A stretch of DNA of 64,000 nt from Triangularia verruculosa (taxonomy: Eukaryota; Ascomycota; Sordariomycetes; Sordariales; Podosporaceae): assembly GCA_033296885.1 (NCBI GenBank), contig MU863882.1:248001-312000 (forward strand), in the 5' to 3' direction. Below are positions 55,301-64,000 of this stretch, piece after piece. The notes beneath the pieces are model-generated. The model worked only from the letters and a program-made list of their open reading frames with translations, was not told the DNA's origin and searched no databases. Positions within the stretch are counted from its first letter, which is position 1; each line of letters starts with the position of its first letter. A program made the translations under genes and the position numbers.

Positions 55301-55406
55301 GAGTAGAAGGTGACGTATCGACAGCCTCAGGCTCGGGTACAGGTGCACTGGTGTTGAGGGAAGGAAATCCCCAGTTTTGCGCAAAGGGAAACCCAGGAAG
55401 AGGCAT
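52305..55406 (-). CDS. 1011-aa protein with an internal Zn(II)2Cys6 cluster
   Basis: Two exons, 55406-55241 and 55174-52305, with a 66-base intron (GTGAGT donor, ggCAG acceptor, phase 1). The first 380 residues are charged and Ser/Arg-rich, with basic clusters such as KSRRKREEKRRRKELKK. A zinc cluster CDRCIRMKRPCSYEQPC then SRCQAAGVRC (CX2CX6CX5CX2CX6C) lies at about residue 430. Zn2Cys6 factors usually carry it near the N-terminus, and the fungal regulatory domain is not evident here. The C-terminal third has folded-looking segments (VWVEIETRDLLAVVNL; YDVWSVVVVKRED), an acidic belt, and the NNYMNDNIHYYSVLKPTQ line near residue 850 that is echoed in the repeat array at 45 kb. A DNA-binding role is plausible but unproven. 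Confidence 0.82.
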
Positions 55407-56292
55407 GCTAGGCAAATTGTATGCTCAAAGTAGCTTCAATATCTGGAGAAATGAGAGGTCGAGAACCTGACCTGCGCCAACATGTTAGCCGCAAGGTACA
55501 AACTCGAGTGATATATGAAATTGGTGATCAATCAGTCTAATAATGCTTTTTTGAAAGATAGAGAGCTCCTGGAGGGCGATCTTTGGTGACCTATTTGGGA
55601 GACAAGGAAGGAGGTGACGTTGTTGGAACGACAAGGAGTAAAGAATCTGCTTTGGAGAATAAGTTGCGATGATGGATAATAAATAGATTGACTGGTCAAC
55701 GACGAGACTCCCGGCACATGGAAATCTTCTAACGCTGGAATGATGGATGTAAGTGGGTGTAGGTATTTTGAAGAAAAAGATTGTAGTCTGGGAATCAAAC
55801 TGCTGAGAGGTATTTGGGCCCAAGTTGGAAGCACTCAGATGGAAGGCACGATTTGGGGGAGTAGCGACTGGATAAGGTATTTTGAAGATGTCAAGGCTGC
55901 CAGCGTTGAAGGTTGAATAAGGTAATGGGCGTGGTTGTGTCGTGGAGAGAAAGATTTGGATCCGAAAAATTGAACAATCAGATTTATACCCAACAAGATA
56001 CTCAAGTCGGAAGGAAGGTACGACAGAAGATAGTTTCGACCGAGACCGGTGAAGGCGTGAAAGAGTGTAGATTTCGGTTGACAGTGAGCTAGCGTGTGAG
56101 ATAAAGCCTTAAGCCAGGTTCAAGAGTCCACAGTGTCATGCTGATATGAAATTGGCACATATGGTGGTATCTTCGGTGCTGGCAAGATCCTAATATCAAG
56201 CGGATAAGCCTTACGAGAAAGGATTCATTTCGTACTTTCCATTTACCCGTATCACATAGCCCAAATCCATACCAAATCTTACAAGCCTCCCT
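55407..56292. other. Promoter of the internal-zinc-cluster gene and 3' end of cdc37
   Basis: 886 bases. Short frames on the minus strand (55485-55834) have no domains and start at non-ATG codons. No gene seen. Confidence 0.5.
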
Positions 56293-57888
56293 CTACTCCG
56301 GATCATCAGCATACTTGGCCTCTTGCTCCAGCTTCTTGATCTTTTCCTTGCCCTCCTCGGTCGTAGCATCGATAACTTCCTCTTCGACACTCAGAACACC
56401 AGACTATACCACCTGTTAGCAACTATCCCCTACACGTAAATTGTATTTTCAAGGATAACTTACCTCTCCCAACTTCCCAACCAGCTCCTCCGCATCCTCC
56501 ACCTTCATCTTGCCCAACACCTTGTTCACCTCATCCAAGCTCCCCGTCTCCAACGCCTTCTGCATCTCTGGGGAGAAAGTCTCAAAGATCGCCCTCCCAA
56601 TCTGCACATCCGGATCGTCACTGTCCTTGGGCGGGATCCTGATATTGATCACCGTCCCTGGGTCGACAGCATGAAGCTGGATCTGCTCCACACCCTCCAC
56701 CTTCCCTTCCGCCTCATCCTTCGCTCTTTGCAAGTTGATCTCTCTCGACCTGTTCTTGATCTTCATGTACGTATCCTGCACATCCTTGTAAAAGACTTCC
56801 TGAGCCTTGTGGCCGGGTGTGGTAATACGCTTGAAGAAGAGGGCGACACCATCACGCCCAAGAGCTCTGCAGTACTGAATGAGAAGGGCTTGGTGTACGC
56901 AGTTGCGGGCGTAATCAGAGCGGTTCTCAAGCTGTGCGTCGAAGGCCATGACAAGGATGCCGTCTGTCTCTTTTTCCGTCAAGATCTCAGGGTGGCTGCT
57001 AAGGAAAGCATGGGACTCCCTATACTCGCTAGACTTGATCTGAGCAAACTTCACGGCCGCAGGCGAAGCAGTCACCTCATCGTCATCATCCGCCGTCGAC
57101 TCGCTTGGCGCAGGGAGCGCCTCTGGGGGAGTGTAGTTCGGGTTCAACAACTCAACACTCGAACTTGGCTTGCTCCCCCCGGCAGCCGCCGGTGCCGCAG
57201 ACTTATTGATATGCGTGCTGTCGAAGCCAGTGTGGATGCCCTCACTGGTGATCTTGCTCGCCTCCTCTTTCTCCAACTCGGCCAACTTGACCTCCAACTG
57301 CCCCTGAAGGTCCTCCACCTTCCTGAGGTGCTCCCCAATCTCCTCCACCATCGCATTGTATCTCTCATCCTGGGTAACCTTCTTCTCATCCAGCGCCTTG
57401 TTCACCTGATCCAACAGAGTGGCCATCATCTTGGTATATGTAGGAAGGGGCTCCTCGGCGTTGTGGATACCGGCAGGGCGAGCAGGAGGCTGGTCGTCCT
57501 TGGGGTCGAGAGAGGTGGCTGATTCCATAACTGCTTGGAAGGCGACTTCGGCTGGGTTCCTAGTCTGAGCCTCGGAGGCATGGGATTTGAGAGCGGCCAA
57601 GAGGCCGGAGATGCGCTTGATCAGGCCATTGTTGACGATACGCTCGTACTTGTATGTCTCGATCTGGAGCTTACGCTCTTGTCTTTGCTGGTGAATTTGG
57701 TTCTGCTTGGCACGGATGAAGGAGCGCTTGTCGACGTTGGGGTGGACTTCGATGTCGGAGTCGTCGCTCAGCTCGAGTGCGTCCTGTTTGAGGAAGCTGG
57801 TCAGTATCGTACTTTGGCCAAGGGGGGGAAGCTAGGCTCATCGGTCACGGTGTAGCTAACTTACCCACTTGCTGTAGTCCACAGGCAT
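56293..57888 (-). CDS. CDC37: Hsp90 co-chaperone Cdc37
   Basis: Three exons, 57888-57865, 57783-56464 and 56403-56293, join in phase 0 and give 484 aa. The start MPVDYSKWDALELSDDSDIEVHPNVD is the kinase-binding N-terminus. Ser14 sits in the LSDDSD acidic context of the CK2 site that controls Cdc37 in yeast and animals. A coiled coil follows (QNQIHQQRQERKLQIETYKYE). The middle, Hsp90-binding domain covers about 210-400 (ILTEKETDGILVMAFDAQLE; FYKDVQDTYMKIKNRS). The C-terminal domain ends SVEEEVIDATTEE in the last exon. Cdc37 loads protein kinases, including Cdk-type kinases, onto Hsp90 in the cytosol. All three introns/exons have canonical GTAAGT donors. Length is normal for filamentous fungi. 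Confidence 0.95.
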
Positions 57889-58410
57889 GGTTGCTGTATT
57901 TTCTCAGTGCTCTATTTGGCAGACAGGTCTCTGGAAGAGATGGGACGCTGATCAGTTCTTGGATCACTGCTTGAACTTGTTGGTTGACAGCCCCGCAGTC
58001 GTCAACCAATCTCATGGTGGGGTAGCTTCTAGAAGCCTCTGCGTCCAAGCTCCAACAGCTTCCCCAAAAGGGGGATCAGATCCTCCTTTTGCCCCTGAAT
58101 CTGTCAGTTTGCTGTCGCCTGGCCGATTTCATTCAATCAAATTCAAGGTTTCGATAGGCTAGCTAAATGTAATCACTGACAAAAAGCCGCTGTATTATGA
58201 ACCGCCGCTTCAAATAACTACAGACACAGCCCTACTCACTCGCTGAAAATAAGCAACTGCAAGACTAGCCATACCCTGAAGCATGTACCTCGAAATAGAC
58301 CCCCTTATACCAGCACTCCAACCGCCGACAATTCAACGCCAGCCCTTTTATGACCCCCAGACGCATGAAGCAGACATACACGTGAAACAAGTCCTCCTAC
58401 AATACAATAA
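57889..58410. promoter_or_regulatory. cdc37 promoter and smc3 3' region
   Basis: 522 bases between the smc3 stop and the cdc37 ATG, both on the minus strand. It must hold the cdc37 promoter. No specific site was recognised. Confidence 0.5.
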
Positions 58411-61400
58411 TTACTTCTTCTGCCCGTCAACAAAATTGAGAGCATCCTCCGTCCTCACACAGTCGATTGTACTGGTCTTGTTATGGAACGTTACACCGTA
58501 GCACTTGTCGGCAACATGCACAATCTCGGGCCGGAAGGTGGTGCAAATGAACTGCGTCTTTTGCTCCTCCGAGATGGACTGCAAAAGACTGGCCACAGCT
58601 GTACGGTATTGCGCGTCCAAATTGGCGTCGACCTCGTCAAAGATGACGAAGGGACTCGATTCTGCAGCCTGCAGCGCAAAGATCAAGCATAGAGCGCACA
58701 AGCCTGCGAGAGTGCGTGGTTAGCAACGTGATCTGGGTGATCTAAACTGCCGAGGAATGAATACTCACTCTTCTGACCACCACTGAGCTGCTGGATTTTC
58801 TGCTGTTCGTCCATAACCTTGGAGTTGAACGACACACTGATGCCGACGCCCGTGTAGCTCTCGACGCCAGTTGCGCCCTCCTCCTCAGAGTCAACCGCAC
58901 CTCGGTTCTTACCACGGTCAGCCCTTCGCTGAATGACAAGTCTTCCATGGCCAGCTGGAACAAGCTTCTCAAAGATGGTCGAGAACTCCTTCGACACCTG
59001 CTTGAATGTGCGCTCAATGGCTTCATCCTTTTCTTGATCAAGATGCTCAATGAGCGTCTCAATCGATTGCTGCGAGGTGTCCAGCTCTTTCCGGCGCTTC
59101 AAGAGGTTATCTCTCTGCGTGGTAAAGCTGTTGTACTGATCAAACGCCTTCTTGTTGATGTGCTTGTACTTCTTGAGGGCTTGGTTGACCTTGGCGAGCT
59201 TGGATTCGATCTGCGGTGACTATGTCAGAAGACTGCTTGATAACTCATGTGTGCAATTGGCTTGCTTACCTGCTCTGATTTCATCTTCTCATACTTACCG
59301 AAGGCTTCCTCAGGCAGAATACCAAGATCCCTAATATTTTTGGCGTATTCTGCAGCTTGGCTGATGAGACGAGCCCTTGTCTGAATGGCCTTCTCCATCT
59401 TCTTCTGGTATTGCTCAATTCGCCTTTGCAGTTCTTGGAGCTCCTGTTCTTTTTGCACCTTTTGAGCTTCAAGTTCTGCCAGATCATTGCTGGTCTGCTC
59501 CATCTGTTGCTCGTTCTCCTCCAAAGACGCATCAGCCTCAGCCGCCAGTTTCTGAGCCTTCTTCAACTCCTTGTGAGCGTCCTTAAAGCTCTCAGTACCG
59601 CCCGCTGTTGTCGCCTCAAAGGCTTGGCTGCGAAGCTGATCTTCTTGGGGCCGGAGGTGGGTATTCAGTTCTGTCTCCAGCGACTTCTTGCGACCCTCCA
59701 AGTCTATCCTCTTCGTGCTGACTGCCTTGAACTCCTTCTGCAGACCGCTCAACTCATTGCCTAGACGCTCGAGTTCTTGCTCCTCGCTCGCCGACAGGGC
59801 CTTCTTAAAGTCCTGGGCCAACTCGTTTTGCGAGGCCAAAATGGAGTCATCCAGCTCCTTCATGTTCTTCTCCACCTCAGCCAAATGCGACAGGGCAGAC
59901 TCACGATGAGCGCGCTGGCGCTCGAGCTGTCCATTCTTACTCTGAAGTTCACCCTTGAGTGGGTCATAGTCCTGATCGAAGCGGCGCGCTTGCTGCTGGA
60001 TTTTGGTCTCCTCACCCCTTGCCGCCGTGACCTTCTGGTCTATCACCTCGATTTCCTTTCTGATTTTGGACACATCCGCCAATTGCGCTTCATAGACCTC
60101 ATGTAGTTTGCTGACTTTCTGCACAAGATCTAGACGCGACCTCCTGGCATCAACATAACCACCTGTCATTGCACCTCTCTTATTGGTTGTATCACCTTCA
60201 GGGGTGATGGCATCCAGACCATGTGAGCGTGAATATTGAGAAGCAATGGTCAAGCTTGGGCAGATAATAGTCCGCCCAAACACCTGCTGAAAGGCCTTCT
60301 CATACAATGGGTCGAACTCAATCTTGCTGATGAGGGGTTGCGCATCAGAGGCCCTCGGCATCTTAACCTGTCGTGGACGGATCTGTTCGAGGGGTACAAA
60401 TGTGAGTCTACCGCCATAACTTTTGTATAGGTGATCGGATAACATAGTCGCTGTGGCTTGGTTGTCAACAATGTAGTGAAACAGGCTACCTCCCGCGACC
60501 TGCTCGACCGGCAGCTTGTATGCATCCATCGGCACATTCATCAACTCTGCCAATGTTCCATATGCGCCAGGAATATTCTTCTCTTGCTTGAGCCTCCGAA
60601 TCGTCGCAAGCCCTTTGGACGTCGCTGCGTCCATGGCACGAGAGAGCTGGATTTCGGCCTGGTCCCGGTCCATCCTGGTGCTGTTGATGAGCGAGCTCAG
60701 TTTGTCGTCCTCCCGACGAAGCCGCTTGCGCTCTTCCTCGAGCTGCTCCCGGGCCTCCTGAGCCTTGGTAAGTTTCTCGAAAAGGGCAGTGCGGTTGCCT
60801 CCATAGCTCTCCATTTTGGCCCGGATATGCTGAATGGATTGCTCAAGCTGTGCGATCGAGCTTTCTACCTGCTGAACTTGCTCTTTCGCGTCCATGGCGT
60901 TGGCTTTTTGCAATCCAAGCGATGCTGTTGCTTCCTGAATTTCATTCTTGAGGTATGCATCACGTTCCGCCTTGTTCTTGAACTGACTGCTTCTGGTCTG
61001 TTTGACAAGCAGTCGTTTTCTTCCAGCAGCGACAGAGTCTCGCTGGGTCTTGATCTCAGCCTCTTCCGCCTTTAGCTTCTCGTACTCGGGCTGTACTTTG
61101 GCAAGCTCTGTCTCAGCCTGTTGAATCTTTTGCCTGACTTCCTGAAGCTCAGCTTCTTGCCTTTGCCGTGTCTGCTCACGAACATGCCTGCTCTCGTCCA
61201 GATGCTTGGTTTTGAGTTCAGCCTTGGCGCGTGCTCGGGCGGCATCTTTGCGGTCATCATCCAGCTGGCGTCGTTCGATGGTAAGGTACTCCAAGGTTTG
61301 TCGGAGTTCGTGGGCCTTCTGATCTAGCGCGGCAATCTCCTTCTCCGTCTTTTGGAGTTGGACTCGATCCTTGGCAGAAGCCCCTGCGCCGCCTTGTCTG

Positions 61401-62196
61401 GCTTCCTCAACTTGCTCGAGGGTTTCGGCATTGGTCTTTTGAAGACGATGCCAATGGGCATACTCCAGACACCTTCGTTCCCTGTCCTTGTCCTGAAAGT
61501 CGCGGAGTTCATCCTTCTCTTCCTCCAATTCCCTGAGACGCTCCTTGATGTACACCAGGGTCTCGTCAATCTTATCGCGCTTGCTGTTGGTCTCGGCCAT
61601 GATTTTGAGGGATTGTATCCTTCGGTCGTCATAGGTGTTGGTGCCGGCGATTTCCTTTAGCAGGTTAAGCCTCTCGGATTCCTTCATGTTGGTGATGGCC
61701 GCAATACGACCCTGGGGTACAATGTAGAATGGGTTTTCCTTGGCAAAACCCGCCGTCTCGAGAATCTTCAACACATCTGCGCGGGTCTGGACCTTTCGAT
61801 CAACGGAATATTCGTCCTTCTTGAGGGCAATTGTCCGTCGAATCACCACCTCGTCGCCCGGTTCGCTGAAACGCTTGTCTGTGTTGTCGAAGATGATTTC
61901 GACATAAGCCGACATGACGGCAGAGCCGGACCCTTCATGCAGCAAGGCCTGCCGCTCCTCGCGGCTCATGTTGGTGTAGGCATCGCTGAGAACGAATCGA
62001 ATGGCGGCGAAGAAGTTGCTCTTGCCAGAGCCATTGCGGCCGACAATGACATTGGTCTTGGGAGAAAATGGCTCGATGACGGTTTGCTCTTTGTAGCTGT
62101 GATGGCCAGAATGTTAGCTTAATCGCAACGGCGACGCGTTTAAGAGACGGTAACGCACCTTTTAAAGCCCTGAATAATGATCTGTTTGATATGCAT
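58411..62196 (-). CDS. SMC3: Cohesin subunit Smc3
   Basis: Four exons, 62196-62159, 62096-59270, 59210-58769 and 58703-58411, give 1199 aa, the normal length. The N-terminal head has Walker A GRNGSGKSN (residues 32-40). Lys105-Lys106 in ALKKDEYSVDRK match the lysines acetylated by Eco1/Esco to establish cohesion. Long coiled coils flank a hinge at about 520-670 (IPGAYGTLAELMNVP; AITPEGDTTNKRGAMTGGY). The C-terminal head carries the signature LSGGQKS, split by the last intron, and Walker B FVIFDEVDANLD. Smc3 pairs with Smc1 at the hinge and with the kleisin at the head to form the ring that holds sister chromatids. Donors are GTGCGT, GTAAGC and GTGAGT. Confidence 0.97.
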
Positions 62197-64000
62197 CGTG
62201 TCTCTAGTGCTGTCAACTCGACAGCCGAGTCAGACGAAAAAAAGAAAATGCGCGACCAGTATCTTCTGAAATCAACTAAGCGTGCAAACAATCAATGTTG
62301 TGTTGAGATCGCACAGTGATGCTGCCGGCGTCATTTGAATTTCGCGATGAGGGACGAAACACAGCTGCCGAATGAGGGGACCTTTCCCAACGCGTCCCTG
62401 TCGGTGTCGCGCACCCATCGTGCATGCTCGAGAAGAAGCTTGGACCCGCACTCAGTGGGGCCCATCACGTGATTCTGCAACAGGCTTCCAATGCACAAGG
62501 CGGCAGGCAGCATTGTGTGATTCGATCTGGACGGGGCGCTTCGAGTTCGACTCTGTGGCTTTCAAATTTTCTTTGTTGTCGTTTGGTGCCTTGATTTCCA
62601 GCCTGCAGCAGCTTGCTTGTTTCAACGCTGGCTTCGAACACTGGACACCGGTTTACGTTGGAATCTCGTATACCTACATCAAACGAACCTTCCAGTTCTC
62701 GTAGTTGTTTGCTTCTGCAGTGACGATCCGAGACTTAGAGCTGACAAACTCACGACATAGCTGGCAGCCAGCATTGGCCGTGTGCTCTAGAAATGCCCAT
62801 TGCAGATCCGCAACACATCATCTGCCGTCTGTCTCATAGGCAACTTTGGCGGGCAACTCTTGCGCAAGATGCCGCAGACTGAACCTTAAAGCCCGTGTTG
62901 GACCGCAAGCTAAAGTCGTTCCGGGCAAGTCCGTTGCCTGTTGCAGATGCACTGGACTTTGTTATGACAGACCGTACGGATGGAGATCCGGGGGGAAGAC
63001 TGCCGGTAGTACAGACCATCATCGACATCTCCAGGTGGCCTCCAAACTCCATCTTCATCGTTGACGTTTTTTGGGGGACTGGGGGACTTGAATCACGAAC
63101 GAAACCTGCTGTGCACTGTGCGGAACACCAACGAACTGCCACTACACACAAACGGGACGGCACGAATGTGAGGTGCCTACTGCATCCAGCCTTCCATGTC
63201 CCCCATGGCGCCTACCTGCTGTCCACAGGCATATGGAACACTGTCGTCATGCCCGGACCGAGGGCCTCATCTCCAGTTGACAGTTGAGAAAAAGGTTCCG
63301 TGGGTGGGTTGGGTTGGACACGTTCCAGTTCCCAGTTCCCACGTTTTGGTTTTGGAGTTTTTGGCGGGGAATCATTTCTGACGAGAACGCCATCTTCGTA
63401 CGTCGTCAGTGGCTGAGAAATGCCTGCTGCTAAGCATGGACAGAGTGAAAAGGCTGCGGCGCCCTACCAAAAGGCAAACCGACAGCATCATGCAGTGGCC
63501 GTGGGCAAAGGAGGCCCTCCGGAAAGAAAACACTTGGAAAGGGCTGATGCAGAAAAATGCACGAGACCAAAAAAGAAACAGCACGAAAAAAAGAATGACT
63601 GACTGCCACGAGAGCTGGGTGCTGATTGCTGAGGTGAGGTGCAAAGAGGCAAGTCGCGAAAATGAAAGCAGGGGGGGGAGGTGGGCACGGGATTTGGGGG
63701 CGCGCATGGACAAGGGTGTCCAGAACCACGCTAATTTGCAAGCCGTCCGGGAAGGAGCGTTGGGAGAGCCCGCTGTCTATAAATTTAAACCAATATTCTT
63801 TATAGACCAGCCAGCTGCCCTCCACCCGACTTTTCCACTGCACTCGTCGCTCCCCAGGTCGCACTGAGCCCAAGCCTTCCACTTCCGACCTTCTCATTGG
63901 TCCACCCCCGGGCCCCGGGCCTCACCTGTCACCGCGAGGCTCACCTTGTCTTTTTGAAGGCACGGGCAGCATATTAAGCACGCGTTGTGCCCCATCCTCA
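62197..64000. other. Promoter of smc3 and gene-free right edge
   Basis: No frame here is convincing; the 130-codon frame at 62895-63287 starts at a non-ATG codon and shows no domain. Near the right end, CTATAAATTTAAA at 63778-63790 and an ATTGG box (reverse CCAAT) at 63896-63900 suggest a promoter for a plus-strand gene beyond the window. Confidence 0.4.

Noticed and set aside
60458..61075. 205-codon plus-strand frame inside smc3
   Set aside because: Antisense of the Smc3 coiled coil.
62895..63287. 130-codon plus-strand frame at the right edge
   Set aside because: Non-ATG start, no domain, no splice context; not supported.

Overview
The window is nuclear DNA of a filamentous ascomycete (Pezizomycotina), most likely in or near the Sordariales. 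Support: short GT-AG introns, mostly 50-90 bases, with GTAAGT/GTGAGT-type donors; long Pro/Gln/Arg-rich disordered proteins; Zn(II)2Cys6 regulators; an intron-bearing nuclear tRNA-Ala; and clear fungal orthologues (Smc3, Cdc37, Pho85, tafazzin, Nnf1, Sgf73). The exact genus is not claimed. Exon boundaries were derived by hand from frame, phase and splice signals.

Layout. 0-10.5 kb: right part of a Gln/Pro-rich protein (+), a two-repeat unknown protein (-), a cytochrome b561-domain membrane protein (+), kinetochore Nnf1 (+), a PH-domain protein (-). 10.5-16.3 kb: a 5.7-kb stretch with no gene I can support. 16.3-28 kb: a G3BP-like NTF2/RRM/RGG protein (-), a Zn2Cys6 regulator (+), tafazzin (-) head-to-head with a NOSIP-type U-box protein (+), and a peroxisomal-type adenine nucleotide carrier (-). 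28-33 kb: gene-poor and partly AT-rich, with a tRNA-Ala(AGC) carrying a 57-base intron. 33-43.5 kb: SAGA subunit Sgf73 (-) with a long Gln-rich tail behind an in-frame TAG, Pho85 kinase (-) running into a 4 x 90-bp array, a glutaminyl-cyclase-like M28 protein (-), and a large disordered protein (-). 43.5-52.3 kb: an accessory island with a complete 209-bp hAT-type MITE, degenerate repeats of one short coding motif, a 71-bp minisatellite, a zinc-knuckle SF1 helicase with a frameshift (+), and an 84-bp-arm inverted repeat. 52.3-64 kb: a large protein with an internal Zn2Cys6 cluster (-), Cdc37 (-), cohesin Smc3 (-), then 1.8 kb without a supported gene.

Most genes are housekeeping and do not form a pathway cluster. 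The most unusual material is the 43.5-52.3 kb island and two cases where in-frame TAG codons interrupt otherwise open coding sequence (Pho85 tail, Sgf73 tail).
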